Notes under the pieces: model-generated
The model's database searches: none
Told to the model about the DNA's origin: nothing
What the model saw: the letters and a program-made list of their open reading frames with translations, nothing else
Shown: positions 1 through 9,600 of the stretch, piece after piece
Layout of the letters: the number at the start of each line of letters is the position of its first letter
How positions within the stretch are numbered: the first letter of the stretch is position 1
Origin: Agromyces subbeticus DSM 16689
GTDB lineage: Bacteria; Actinomycetota; Actinomycetes; Actinomycetales; Microbacteriaceae
DNA length: 64,000 bases
Reading direction: 5' to 3'
Assembly (NCBI RefSeq): GCF_000421565.1
Contig: NZ_ATXG01000004.1
Span: 62,001-126,000 of the forward strand
Position numbers and translations under genes: made by a program

Positions 1-1
1 C

Positions 2-724
2 GAGAGCATCACGACCCTCGCGTGCGTCTCGAACGAGGTCGGCGGCGAGCTCATCGGCAACGCGGTATGGCTCGGGTATCCGATTCGCGAACTGCTCGCC
101 CGCGCATCGCCGACCCCCGACGCCGACATGGTGCTTTCGCGAAGCGTCGACGGGTTCACGGCGTCGACCCCGCTCGAGGTGCTGCAAGACGACCGCGCCG
201 CGATCCTCGCGGTCGGCATGAACGGCGAGCCGCTACCCGCCGAGCACGGCTTCCCCGTGCGCATGGTCGTGCCCGGCCTCTACGGCTACGTCTCGGCGAC
301 CAAGTGGGTCGTCGACCTCGAGGTCACCCGGTTCGACGCGACATCCGCCTACTGGACCGATCGCGGCTGGAGCGAGCGCGGCCCCATCAAGCTCTCGTCG
401 CGCATCGACGTGCCGCGCCGAGGCCAGTCGGTCTCCGCCGACGCCGCCGTGATCGCCGGCGTCGCCTGGCACCAGCACGTCGGTGTCGACGGCGTCGAAG
501 TGCAGATCGACGACGGCGAGTGGCGCGAAGCCGAGCTCGCGACGGCGATCTCGGATGACACCTGGGTGCAGTGGCGCTACGAGTGGTCGGATGCCGCCGC
601 GGGAACGCACACCGTACGGGTGCGTGCCCTCGGCGCCGACGGCGAAATGCAGATCGCAGACCGCCAGGGCGTCGTGCCCGACGGCGCGACCGGCCTGCAC
701 GAGGTCACGGTCGACGTCAGCTGA
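2..724 (+). CDS. Molybdopterin-dependent oxidoreductase, C-terminal part (sulfite oxidase family)
   Basis: The reading frame is open from the window edge to a TGA at 722-724, giving about 240 residues; the 5' part lies outside. The first visible residues, including SNEVGGELIGNAVWLG, match the conserved molybdopterin-binding region of the sulfite oxidase fold. The rest (from about residue 70, with GLYGYVSATKWVVDLEVTRF and a following beta-rich stretch) resembles the Mo-co oxidoreductase dimerisation domain. Many actinobacterial homologues carry N-terminal membrane helices, but that part cannot be seen. The electron acceptor and substrate are unknown. No partner gene is visible downstream. Confidence 0.85.
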   Translation, partial: ESITTLACVSNEVGGELIGNAVWLGYPIRELLARASPTPDADMVLSRSVDGFTASTPLEVLQDDRAAILAVGMNGEPLPAEHGFPVRMVVPGLYGYVSATKWVVDLEVTRFDATSAYWTDRGWSERGPIKLSSRIDVPRRGQSVSADAAVIAGVAWHQHVGVDGVEVQIDDGEWREAELATAISDDTWVQWRYEWSDAAAGTHTVRVRALGADGEMQIADRQGVVPDGATGLHEVTVDVS

Positions 725-1097
725 TCGACAGCCGCGGTCACCGGCGTATACCAGGCAGCACAGGCCGCACCGGGCTGAGTCGTCCTCCACAACCCGACGG
801 AACGGCGCACTCTCCACCCTGTGCTGGCGGCATTCCCAGAATGCTCGCGGTGCCTTCGTCAGCGACGACTTCGACGACGACGGGATCGTGCTGCTGGTCG
901 AGACAGACGTGATCGACGGCGGCGGCGCAGCTCCGCGACTCCAAGGTCGCGAGCCGCCTGCTCGCGACGCAGGTGACGGTGATCTCGACGACGGCGTTGC
1001 GATTGATGCATCCTGAGCGCTACCGACGGACGATGGCGGAGTCACGCCCTCTGTAGGGGTTCGTGCTCAGCGGTCGACGTGGATGCCGTCGAGGGGC
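725..1097. other. Gene-poor interval of about 370 bp
   Basis: I find no convincing gene between the oxidoreductase stop and the HNH gene. A plus-strand frame stays open to 1016 and encodes an acidic stretch (SDDFDDDGIVLLVETD at about 858-905). It vaguely recalls the N-terminus of ISL3-type transposases, but it has no credible start and nothing transposase-like follows. It could be a decayed insertion remnant or chance. Confidence 0.3.
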
Positions 1098-1469
1098 TCA
1101 GTCCTGCAGCGCCTCGGGCACCGGGAACCGCAGCGCCAGCGCAACGCCGACCTCGTGATGCCGCAGCAGGAATGCCCGCTCGTCGAGCTTCTTGCGCCGC
1201 AGCCACGACGTGACCTCGTCGTTCGACTTGCTCGCGTTGCACGAGCCGCAGGCCGGCACGACGTTGCCGAGCGTGTAACGGCCGCCGCGTGAGATCGGCT
1301 GGACGCAGTCGCGCTGCAGGGGCCGGTCGCTCGCACCGCAGTAGGCGCAGCCCGGCCACTCGGCGGCGAGCGCGGCCCACTGCTCGTCGCTGAGGTCGTG
1401 CGTGTGCTGCGCCATGCGACGCTTGCGCCGACGCGCGTAGACCGCCGTACGGCTCGGACTGACCGCCAT
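1098..1469 (-). CDS. HNH endonuclease family protein
   Basis: A 123-residue protein with a complete HNH core. The zinc-ribbon pair CAYC at about residues 41-44 is followed by the basic first strand RDCVQPISRGG (the DH/DC position of the motif), then NVVPACGSCNASK with the second CxxC and the catalytic Asn. The family cuts or nicks DNA and is usually cytoplasmic. The first 20 residues are Arg-rich. Nothing next to it suggests a restriction or phage role, so the job is open. The downstream amidase gene, on the same strand, is read first and ends 50 bp before this start. Confidence 0.85.
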   Translation of the reverse strand: MAVSPSRTAVYARRRKRRMAQHTHDLSDEQWAALAAEWPGCAYCGASDRPLQRDCVQPISRGGRYTLGNVVPACGSCNASKSNDEVTSWLRRKKLDERAFLLRHHEVGVALALRFPVPEALQD

Positions 1470-1519
1470 GGCGCCAGACTAGCCCGGGCTGCGGCGAGCC
1501 TCGGCCCGCCGCGCCCGGC

Positions 1520-3277
1520 TCAGAGCGACGGCGTGCGCGGCGGTGCTACGCGGCGCGGCGTCGCGGTCGGCAGCGCCTCGAACGCGGCGGCGAGCGCGAG
1601 CAGCGCCGAGTCGTCGTAGGCCCGCCCGGCGAAGGTGAGGCCCACCGGCATGCCGATGTCACGCATCAATCCCATGGGCACGGTGACGGTCGGAATGCCG
1701 AGGTGGCGCGGCACGAGATTTCCGTTCGCGACCCACACGCCGTTGCGCCAGCCGAGATCGGCGGATGCCTCGTCGACGTCCATGTCGGCCGGGCCGACGT
1801 CAGCGACTGCGGGGAAGACCACGGCGTCGAGCCCGAGCTCGTCCATCCACTGCTCGAGATCGATGCGGCGGGTCTCCTCGAGGCCGCGCAAGCCGGCTTC
1901 GAGCTCGGGCATGTCGGCGAACGTCGCGCCGGGGTGCGAGCGCGCCCACTCGGGGTACTCGGCGATGTCGTCCTCGAATCCCGCGTACCTGTCGGGCAGC
2001 GTGCCCTCGGGCTGCGGGAAGATCCGCTCGCCATCGACGTCGGCGAGCGCATGCAGCGCGGGGTCGCCGTTCGCGTCGAGGAAGTCGTTCCAGGCCCAAG
2101 CAGAGAGGTCGACGATCTCGCGGCGCAGGTACTCGTGGCTCACGAGTCCGCGCGTCTCGATCGTGGGTGCGCCCGGTCGGTCGCCCTCGTAGTTCGACAC
2201 GACCGGGAAGTCGACGAGCACGACCTCGGCACCGGCGGCCTCGAGGTCACTCCGGGCCGCCTCCCACAACTCGATCACCGAGTCGCGGGTCTCGATGCGC
2301 TGCCCTGTCGAGCCGCCGATGCCGGGCGTGCGTCCGGGTTCGGCTGTGCCCGCCTCGGGGTCGGCGTTGACGTACATGCGCGGCACACCGAAGCGCTTGC
2401 CCGCGAGCGAGCCGCCCGTGGCCGCCGCATCCGTCGACTGCAGCGCCCGGTACGAGGGAGGGCGCACCGCCGACGCGGCCGGAATCTCGACCCACGGCTG
2501 CGCGCGCCAGAAGTCGCCACGCGTCTCGGGGTCGTCGGTGACGATGACGTCGAGCACCTCGAGCAGGTCGGCCATGGAGCGGGTGTGCGGCACGACGACG
2601 TCCATGGTCGGCACGAGCGGCCAGTTGCCGCGCACCGAGATGACGCCGCGCGAGGGCGTGTACGCGCAGAGCGCGTTGTTCGAAGCGGGCGCACGGCCCG
2701 ACGACCACGTCTCTTCGCCGAGACCGAACGCCGCGAACGAGGCTGCGGTCGCGGTGCCCGAGCCGTTCGACGAGCCCGAGCCGAAGGCGGCTGTGAGGAA
2801 GTCGGCGTTGTACGGGCTCTCGGCGCGGCCGTACACGCCGCGCTGCATGCCGCCGTTCGCCATGGGCGGCATGTTCGTGAGGCCGATGAGCACCGCTCCG
2901 GCGCCGCGCAAGCGCTCGATCGTGAAGGCGTCGCGCTGCGCGACGAGGTGCTCGAACGCGGGCGAACCGGCAGCGGCGGTGAGCCCTTCGGCGAGGTAGC
3001 TGTCTTTGGCCGTGTACGGGATCCCGTCGAGCGGACCGAGCAACTCTCCGCGGGCGCGGCGCTCGTCGGAGGCACGGGCATCGACGAGGGCGTCGGGGTT
3101 CAGCACGACGAGCGCGTTGAGCGCGGTCGCGGTGCCGGGAACGTCGTACGCCGCGATGCGGGCGAGGTACGCCTCGACGAGGCTCACGGATGTCGCGGCG
3201 CCCGACTCGAGCGCTGCGCGCAACTCGGCGATCGACGCCTCGACCACGTCGAAGTGGCGAGGAGCGGCATCACTCAT
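1520..3277 (-). CDS. Amidase signature family hydrolase
   Basis: A 585-residue amidase-signature enzyme. Visible catalytic elements: Lys91 (in YTAKDSY), the cis-Ser region GSGSSNGSGTA around residues 166-176, and a nucleophile block GEETWSSGRAPA, where Ser193 occupies the usual GGS position. The start is ATG at 3275-3277, which overlaps the TGA of the agmatine deiminase gene (ATGA); the frame is open further upstream but only inside that gene. It is the last gene of an operon with agmatine deiminase and an NCS1 permease. A plausible role is hydrolysing the carbamoyl or amide product of that pathway, but amidase substrates cannot be read from sequence. Confidence 0.88.
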   Translation of the reverse strand: MSDAAPRHFDVVEASIAELRAALESGAATSVSLVEAYLARIAAYDVPGTATALNALVVLNPDALVDARASDERRARGELLGPLDGIPYTAKDSYLAEGLTAAAGSPAFEHLVAQRDAFTIERLRGAGAVLIGLTNMPPMANGGMQRGVYGRAESPYNADFLTAAFGSGSSNGSGTATAASFAAFGLGEETWSSGRAPASNNALCAYTPSRGVISVRGNWPLVPTMDVVVPHTRSMADLLEVLDVIVTDDPETRGDFWRAQPWVEIPAASAVRPPSYRALQSTDAAATGGSLAGKRFGVPRMYVNADPEAGTAEPGRTPGIGGSTGQRIETRDSVIELWEAARSDLEAAGAEVVLVDFPVVSNYEGDRPGAPTIETRGLVSHEYLRREIVDLSAWAWNDFLDANGDPALHALADVDGERIFPQPEGTLPDRYAGFEDDIAEYPEWARSHPGATFADMPELEAGLRGLEETRRIDLEQWMDELGLDAVVFPAVADVGPADMDVDEASADLGWRNGVWVANGNLVPRHLGIPTVTVPMGLMRDIGMPVGLTFAGRAYDDSALLALAAAFEALPTATPRRVAPPRTPSL

Positions 3278-4308
3278 CGCGCCACCACCGGCTGCTGCTG
3301 CGTGATGCAGTGGATGCCGCCGCCGCCGGCGAAGATCTGCCGCGCGTCGACGGTCACGGCACGCCGACCGGGGTAGGCCGCCTCGAGGATCTCGCGCGCC
3401 GCGGCATCCGCCTCGTCGTCGCCGAAGCCGCACGCGATGACGCCGCCGTTCACGACCAGGTGGTTGACGTAGCTGTAGTCGACGAAGCCCTCGTCGTCAC
3501 GGATGACCGACGGCGCGGGCAGCTCGGTGACCTCGAGGGTACGACCCGCGGCATCCGTCGACCCGGCGAGCAGCGCGACGATCTCGCGGCTGACCTCGAA
3601 GTCGGGGTGCTCGGGGTTGCGCTGCGCGTGCACGAGCACCTGACCCGGTGAGGTGATGGTCGCAACGATGTCGACGTGTCCGTTCGTGCCGAAGTCGTCA
3701 TAGTCGCGGGTGAGGCCGCGCGGCAGCCAGATGGCCTTCGTCGCCCCGATCGTGCGGGCCATCTCGGCCTCGACGCGGCGCTTGTCTGCGTAGGGGTTGC
3801 GACGCGGATCGAGCTGCACGGTCTCGGTGAGCAGCACCGTTCCCTCGCCGTCGACGTGGATGCCGCCGCCCTCGTTCACGAGCGCGCTCGAGACGAGCTC
3901 GGCTCCGACGAGCTCGGCGACGAAGCGGGCATGCTCGCCCGACTTGTCCCAGCGCGCCCAACTCGGCGCGCCCCAGCCGTTGAAGGTCCAGTCGACCGCG
4001 CCGAGCACGCCGGGGCGTTCATCGTCGACGACGAAGGTGGGTCCGTGGTCGCGCATCCAGTACTCGTCGACGGGGCACTCGACGACCTCCACGCGCGGGT
4101 CGAGCAGCTCGCGGGCCACGTCGAGCGCGTTCGCGTCGACGAGGATCGTGACCGGCTCGAACTCGACGACGGCATTCGCCACCTCGGCCCACGCGGCGAA
4201 GGTCGCCGCAGTCTCCTCGGCAGACACCTCGATTGGGGTGTCGGCCACCGGGAACGCCATCCAGGTGCGCTCGTGGGGTGCGGTCTCGGACGGCATGTGC
4301 CAGGTCAT
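3274..4308 (-). CDS. aguA: Agmatine deiminase family protein
   Basis: A 344-residue protein of the guanidino-group-modifying (PAD) superfamily, the usual length for agmatine deiminase, which converts agmatine to N-carbamoylputrescine and ammonia. Motifs seen: YWMRDHGPTFVV (substrate Asp), NEGGGIHVDG, NGHVD (catalytic His and Asp) and a C-terminal GGGGIHCITQQQP, in which Cys334 is the expected nucleophile. It lies in the middle of a minus-strand operon, overlapping the permease stop upstream and the amidase start downstream by ATGA. Other members of the superfamily act on related guanidines, so agmatine is likely, not certain. Confidence 0.92.
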   Translation of the reverse strand: MTWHMPSETAPHERTWMAFPVADTPIEVSAEETAATFAAWAEVANAVVEFEPVTILVDANALDVARELLDPRVEVVECPVDEYWMRDHGPTFVVDDERPGVLGAVDWTFNGWGAPSWARWDKSGEHARFVAELVGAELVSSALVNEGGGIHVDGEGTVLLTETVQLDPRRNPYADKRRVEAEMARTIGATKAIWLPRGLTRDYDDFGTNGHVDIVATITSPGQVLVHAQRNPEHPDFEVSREIVALLAGSTDAAGRTLEVTELPAPSVIRDDEGFVDYSYVNHLVVNGGVIACGFGDDEADAAAREILEAAYPGRRAVTVDARQIFAGGGGIHCITQQQPVVAR

Positions 4309-5840
4309 GCGGGTACCTCCAGGGTGCGGTCGACGGATGCCGCGGCATCCGTGCTCTCATCATTGCGGGTGGATGCAGAGGGGCGCGCAGCCGGGTCTCG
4401 GTAGGGATTCGTGGTGAGCCACAGCACCGCGTAGAGCCCGCCCGCGACGAGTGGGCCGACGATGGCCGAGAGGTCGGCGCCGCCGAGCGCGGCCGCGATG
4501 GGGCCGACGTAGAGCGTCGTGTTCGCCGAGAGGGCCGCGACGGTGGTGGCGACGAGCATCGCGGCGACACCCGGCCAGAACACGCCCCGGTCGTACCAGA
4601 ACGGGCTGCCACGGCGTTCGTCGGTGAGCGCGCGGCCGTCGTAGCGGTTGCGTCGCAGCAGGATGTCGACCGCGTAGATCGAGACGAGCGGGCCGAGCAC
4701 GGTCACCGCGAGCTCGAGCGACGCGTTCAGCGTGTCGAGGAAGCTCGGCGCGAGGAACACGAACCAGCCCGCGATCGCAGTCGCGACGGCGCCCGTGATC
4801 ACGACGGTCGCTGCGCGAGAGACCCGGAGCCCGAGGCCCTGGGCGTAGAGGCCCGTCGAGTAGGCGACGAGCACGTTGTTCGTGATGCTCGACAGTACGA
4901 TCATGGCGAGGAAGACCGGCGTGAACCACCCGGGCACGATCTCGGCGATCGTGAGCTGCGGGTCGGTCATGTCGATCGCGGTGCCGGCGATGACGCCGAG
5001 CGTGCCGATCACGATGGCGGGAACGAAGCCGCCGAGCGCGGTCCACCAGGCGACCGCGCGCTTCGAGACATCCGTCGGCAGGTAGCGGGCGTAGTCGGCG
5101 CCCGTGCCCCATGACAGCGGGCTCGACGCCACGATCGCGAAGCCGAGCAGGAGCATCGCCCAGTGCTCCGCGGGAGCGAGCGGAACCGGCTCGTAGGCGA
5201 AGTCGGCGGCGCCGAACACGAACACGGCGAGCACGATGAACACCACGGCGAGCGCGGCCGAGAAGTACGGTGCGAGCTTCAGGATGGTCGCGTGCCCGTA
5301 GACGCCGATGACGAAGCTGAGCGCCGCGACGACGACGAGCACGGCCCACTCGGCGCCCGGCGGCAGCGCGACGCCGAACTGGCCCACGAGCGCGAGCGCG
5401 GCGAGGGTCGCGAAGGCGATGTTGATGATCTCGTAGAAGATGCCGATGGCGACGCCGAGGCCCGCGCCGAAGACCCGGCTGCCGCGCACACCGAACATGG
5501 CCCGCATGACCGCGACGCTCGGCGTGCCCGAGGCCGGGCCGCTGATCGCGAGGAGGCCCACGACCGCCCACCAGAGGTTGCCGAGCACCGTGATGAGCAG
5601 CGCCTCCCACAGCGAGAGGCCGAGGAGCATGAGCACCCCGCCGATCACGAAGTAGAGGTAGATGACGTTCGCCGACATCCACACCCAGAAGAGTTCGCGC
5701 GGGCGGCCGTGGCGCTCGGAGGTCGGGATGTGGTCGGCGCCGTGCTGCTCGACGTGGCCGGCACGGTCGGCGGTGGGGGCGCGGTCGGCGGGGGCGGGGG
5801 TGGCGGGGGTGGCGGGGGCCCGGTTGGCTTCGTTGCTCAT
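4305..5840 (-). CDS. NCS1 family purine-cytosine permease-like transporter
   Basis: A 511-residue membrane protein with about 12 hydrophobic segments after a 50-residue Ala/Pro/Thr-rich cytoplasmic tail. Stretches such as LSLWEALLITVLGNLWW, SGPASGTPSVAVMRAMFG and SPLSWGTGADYARYLP are typical of the NCS1 (cytosine/purine/hydantoin) family, which runs as cation symporters. As first gene of the operon with agmatine deiminase and amidase it probably imports the nitrogen compound they break down. The start is ATG at 5838-5840. The promoter region carries a perfect dyad at 5883-5898 shared with the divergent TetR gene. Confidence 0.9.
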   Translation of the reverse strand: MSNEANRAPATPATPAPADRAPTADRAGHVEQHGADHIPTSERHGRPRELFWVWMSANVIYLYFVIGGVLMLLGLSLWEALLITVLGNLWWAVVGLLAISGPASGTPSVAVMRAMFGVRGSRVFGAGLGVAIGIFYEIINIAFATLAALALVGQFGVALPPGAEWAVLVVVAALSFVIGVYGHATILKLAPYFSAALAVVFIVLAVFVFGAADFAYEPVPLAPAEHWAMLLLGFAIVASSPLSWGTGADYARYLPTDVSKRAVAWWTALGGFVPAIVIGTLGVIAGTAIDMTDPQLTIAEIVPGWFTPVFLAMIVLSSITNNVLVAYSTGLYAQGLGLRVSRAATVVITGAVATAIAGWFVFLAPSFLDTLNASLELAVTVLGPLVSIYAVDILLRRNRYDGRALTDERRGSPFWYDRGVFWPGVAAMLVATTVAALSANTTLYVGPIAAALGGADLSAIVGPLVAGGLYAVLWLTTNPYRDPAARPSASTRNDESTDAAASVDRTLEVPA

Positions 5841-5882
5841 GTTGGGGGTCTCATTTCGTCGTGATCGGGGACACGATCACTA

Positions 5883-5898
5883 TTGATCAGATGATCAA
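5883..5898. promoter_or_regulatory. Candidate TetR operator in the divergent promoter
   Basis: TTGATCA-GA-TGATCAA is a perfect 7-bp inverted repeat with a 2-bp spacer. It lies 43 bp before the permease start and 35 bp before the TetR start. Its size and symmetry suit a TetR dimer, so the adjacent regulator probably binds here to control itself and the agmatine operon. Confidence 0.6.
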
Positions 5899-5932
5899 CA
5901 ACTGCAGCGAATGTACATAGACTGGGGCCACG

Positions 5933-6574
5933 ATGTCAAGACCTCCTCGCAAGAAGGCCGAACGCAAGAGCCCGGCCGAGCGTGCATCCGAGATCGCGGA
6001 TGCCGCGCGGTCGATCGCGCTCGAGCAGGGCCTCGCCGCGGTGACCCTGCGCAGCGTCGCCACGCGCATCGATGTCGCGCCCGCGCTCGTCGCCCACTAC
6101 GAGCCCAACATGGAGGCGCTCGTGGCCGCGACCTTCGCGGGCGTCGTGAGCGCCGAGATCGACGAGGTCGTGTCGCTGCTCGCCGAGCACCCGACCCCGC
6201 GTGAACGCCTCGCCGTGCTCCTCACCACGCTGCTCGACGGCACTCGAGACGACGTCACCGTCGTCTGGGTCGAGGCGTGGGCGCTCGGTCGGCGCAACGA
6301 CGCGCTCGCGGCGAGCGTGCGTCAGCAGATGGACTCCTGGCAGGCGGTCGTGCAGGGCGTCATCGAGTCGGGCGTCGCGGCCGGGGAGTTCGAGACTGAT
6401 GACGCGGCATCCGTCGCCTGGCAGCTGCTCGGCATGATCGACGGGCTCAACGCGCAGGCCCTCGTGCTCTGGGGCGAGGCCGCCTCGCGCGGCTCGCTCA
6501 TCGGGCACGCCGTCGAGGGCATGCTCGGCATGCCGCGCGGCGCACTGCTGGTCGCCGCGTCACCTGCCGGCTGA
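5933..6574 (+). CDS. TetR family transcriptional regulator
   Basis: A 213-residue one-domain-plus-ligand-domain repressor. The N-terminal helix-turn-helix spans about residues 18-62 (IADAARSIALEQGLAAVTLR onward, with VAPALVAHYEPNMEALVAA as the recognition and following helices). The C-terminal all-helical half is typical of ligand-binding TetR proteins. It is transcribed divergently from the permease/agmatine deiminase/amidase operon with a perfect dyad in between, which makes it the likely repressor of that operon, with a substrate or product of the pathway as inducer (inference). Confidence 0.9.
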   Translation: MSRPPRKKAERKSPAERASEIADAARSIALEQGLAAVTLRSVATRIDVAPALVAHYEPNMEALVAATFAGVVSAEIDEVVSLLAEHPTPRERLAVLLTTLLDGTRDDVTVVWVEAWALGRRNDALAASVRQQMDSWQAVVQGVIESGVAAGEFETDDAASVAWQLLGMIDGLNAQALVLWGEAASRGSLIGHAVEGMLGMPRGALLVAASPAG

Positions 6575-6665
6575 GCTCGCAGCGCCGGCTGAGTTCGCAG
6601 CACCGGATGGCCCCGATGTCGGCCGCCGCCGATACGGTGAGAGCCTGGCGGCGGAAGGGGCCCGG

Positions 6666-9600
6666 ATGTATCTGGTCGACGGTTCGGTCGTCACGAGCGC
6701 GAGCGATCTGAAGAAGGCATCCGAGTGCGAGTTCGCCTTCCTGCGAGCGCTCGACGCCAAACTCGGCCGCATCGAGAAGGTGCCCGATCCTGAAGACGCG
6801 ATGCTCGAGCGCTCGGGCCGGCTCGGCGACCAGCACGAGCTGCGAGTGCTCGAGTCGTACCGTGCCGAGCTCGGCGAGGGCGTGGTCGAGATCGAGCGCC
6901 CAGACGTGCGCGACGCTGAAGCGGTCGCGGCGGCCGTCGCCGCGACGCAGGCCGCATTCGCCGCGGGGGCACCCGTCGTCTTCCAGGCGACGTTCGCCGA
7001 CGAGGGCTTCATCGGGTTCGCCGACTTCATCGTGCGCCAGCCCGACGGCCGCTACCTCGTGCAAGACTCCAAGCTCGCGCGCCGGGCGCGGGTCACGGCA
7101 CTGCTGCAGCTCGCGGCCTACGCCGAGCAGCTGCAACGCACCGGAGTGCCGTGCGCCGACACCGTCGAGCTGCTGCTCGGCGACGGTTCGACGAGCGTGC
7201 ACCGGCTCGACGACATCGCCCCCGTCTACCGCCTGCGCCGCGAGCGGCTCGAGCTGATCGTCGCCGACCGGCTCGCCGAGACCGGCCCGGTCGAGTGGGG
7301 CGACCCGCGCTACGCGCTCGACGGGCGCTGTCCCACGTGCGACCTCGAGGTGCAGGGCCACCGCGACGTGCTTCTGGTCGCCGGGCTCAGGGTCACCCAG
7401 CGCACCGCACTGTTCGAGGCGGGCATCACGACGATCGACGAGCTCGCGGCATCCGTCGGCCCGGTGCCCGGCGTGCTCGATGCGACCATCGAGAACCTCC
7501 GGGTGCAGGCGCGGTTGCAGCTCCAGGCCGAAGCGGCTGAGGCGGAAGCAGATGCCTCGGGCCTCCGCTCCCCCGACGACCCACCGCTGCCCCCGCCCGT
7601 CGTCGTACGCGATGCGGCCTCGCTCGCCGCGATTCCCGAGCCCGACGCCGGCGACCTGTTCTTCGACTTCGAGGGCGACCCGCTCTACACCGAGGGCGCG
7701 GCCGACGACTGGGGCCTCGACTACCTCTTCGGCATGGTCGACAACGACGAGCAGTTCACGCCGCTCTGGGCGCATTCCTTCGCCGAAGAGCGGGTGGCGC
7801 TCGAGCAGTTCCTCGAACTCGTGGCGCTACGACGCGCGGCGCACCCGAACATGCACATCTACCACTACGCGAGCTACGAGCGCACCCACCTGCTCACCAT
7901 GGCCGCGCGCCACGGCGTCGGCGAGGCCGCCGTCGACCAACTGCTCAACGACGGCGTCTTCGTCGACCTCTATCCCGTCGTGAAGCGCGCGGTGCGCGTG
8001 GGCAGCCGCTCGTATTCGATCAAGAAGCTCGAGCCCCTCTACATGGGCACCGAGCTGCGCGAGGCCGACGTGAAGTCGGGCGGCGACTCCATCCTCGAGT
8101 ACGTGCGGGCCCGAGAGTACGCAGCCACGGGCGGCACCGACCCGGTCACCGGTCTCAGCGGCTCGGCGGCCGCGCAGCACGTGCTCGACGACCTCGCCGA
8201 CTACAACCGCTACGACTGCGTCTCGACCCTGCGCTTGCGCGACTGGCTGCTGGGCCTCGCCCGCGACGCCGGGGTCGAGCCCGTGCCCGAGTCGATGCTC
8301 GTGCAGGCCGCGAAGGCCGCGGGCAAGGTCTACGAGCCCTCGCCGCTCGCACTGCACCTGCAGGCCATCGCCGGGCCGCCCGACGACCCCGATCGCGACG
8401 CCGACCACACGGCGCTCGCACTCGCGGCGGCGGCCATCGACTACCACGACCGCGAAGCGAAGAGCTTCTGGTGGGCCCATTTCTTCCGGGTCGAGCAGCC
8501 GCTCGACGCGTGGGAAGACCATCGCGACGTGCTCGTCGTCGACCCCGAGGCATCCGCGGTCACCCAGCGCTGGTACCGCGAAGACCACCACCGCGTCGAC
8601 CGGCGCGAGGTGATGCTGCGCGGGCGCATCGCGCCGGGCTCGCGGTTCAGCATCGGTGCCGAGCTTTTCGCGCTTTACGAGCCGCCGGCGCCCTTCGCGC
8701 GGCAAGGCCTGCGCCCGGGCTCGCGCGGCCAGAACGCGGTTCGGGTGCTCGAGGTGCTCGACGACGGCCTCGTCGTCGAAGAGCGTGCCATCGCCGGCTC
8801 CACGTGGCACGAGTTGCCGATGGCCATCGTGCCCGGCACACCGCCGCCCGCCGGCCGGCAGCAGGGTGCGATCTTCGAGTGGGCCGAGGGAGTTGCCCGC
8901 GCCTACCCCGCGTGGCCGAGGAACCCCGCCATCGACGTGCTGCGGCGGGTGCCGCCGCGCACTCGCGGCGGCGTGCCGCTCGCTCCGCTCTCGGCCGACC
9001 ACGACTACGTGGCTGCGGTCGTCGCCTCGGCGCGCTCGCTCGACGGCTCCTACCTCGCCGTGCAGGGGCCACCCGGCACCGGCAAGACCTATCTGGCGTC
9101 GCACGTGATCGCCGAACTCGTCGGCCGGCACGCGTGGAAGGTCGGCGTCGTCGCGCAATCGCACGCCGTCGTCGAGAACGTGCTCGACACCGTCATCGGC
9201 GCGGGGCTCGACGCCGAACTCGTGGCCAAGGCCCCGAAAGACCCGAGCGCGCCCGGCGCCCACACCTACACCGCGATCGCGAAGAACGGGGTGGCCGACT
9301 TCACGGCGGCGCACCAGAGCTCGGGCTTCGTGATCGGCGGCACCGCGTGGGACTTCTCCAACACCGACCGCGTGCCGCGCGGCTCGCTCGACCTGCTCGT
9401 CATCGATGAGGCCGGCCAGTTCTCGCTCGCCTCGACGATCGCCACGGCCGTCGCCGCCCGCAACCTGCTGCTGCTCGGCGACCCGCAGCAGTTGCCGCAA
9501 GTGAGCCAGGGCAACCATCCCGAACCCGTCGACACCTCGGCACTCGGCTGGATCGCCGACGGCCACGACGTGCTGCCCGCCGAGTTCGGGTACTTCCTCG

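Noticed and set aside
780-1016. Possible ISL3-type transposase N-terminus
   Set aside because: Only about 16 residues look suggestive, with no start codon and no continuing transposase sequence in any frame. Too weak to call.
5769-5828. G-rich run near the permease start as a G-quadruplex or riboswitch
   Set aside because: It falls inside the coding sequence for the Ala/Pro/Thr-rich N-terminal tail of the permease; the repetition reflects codons for that tail.
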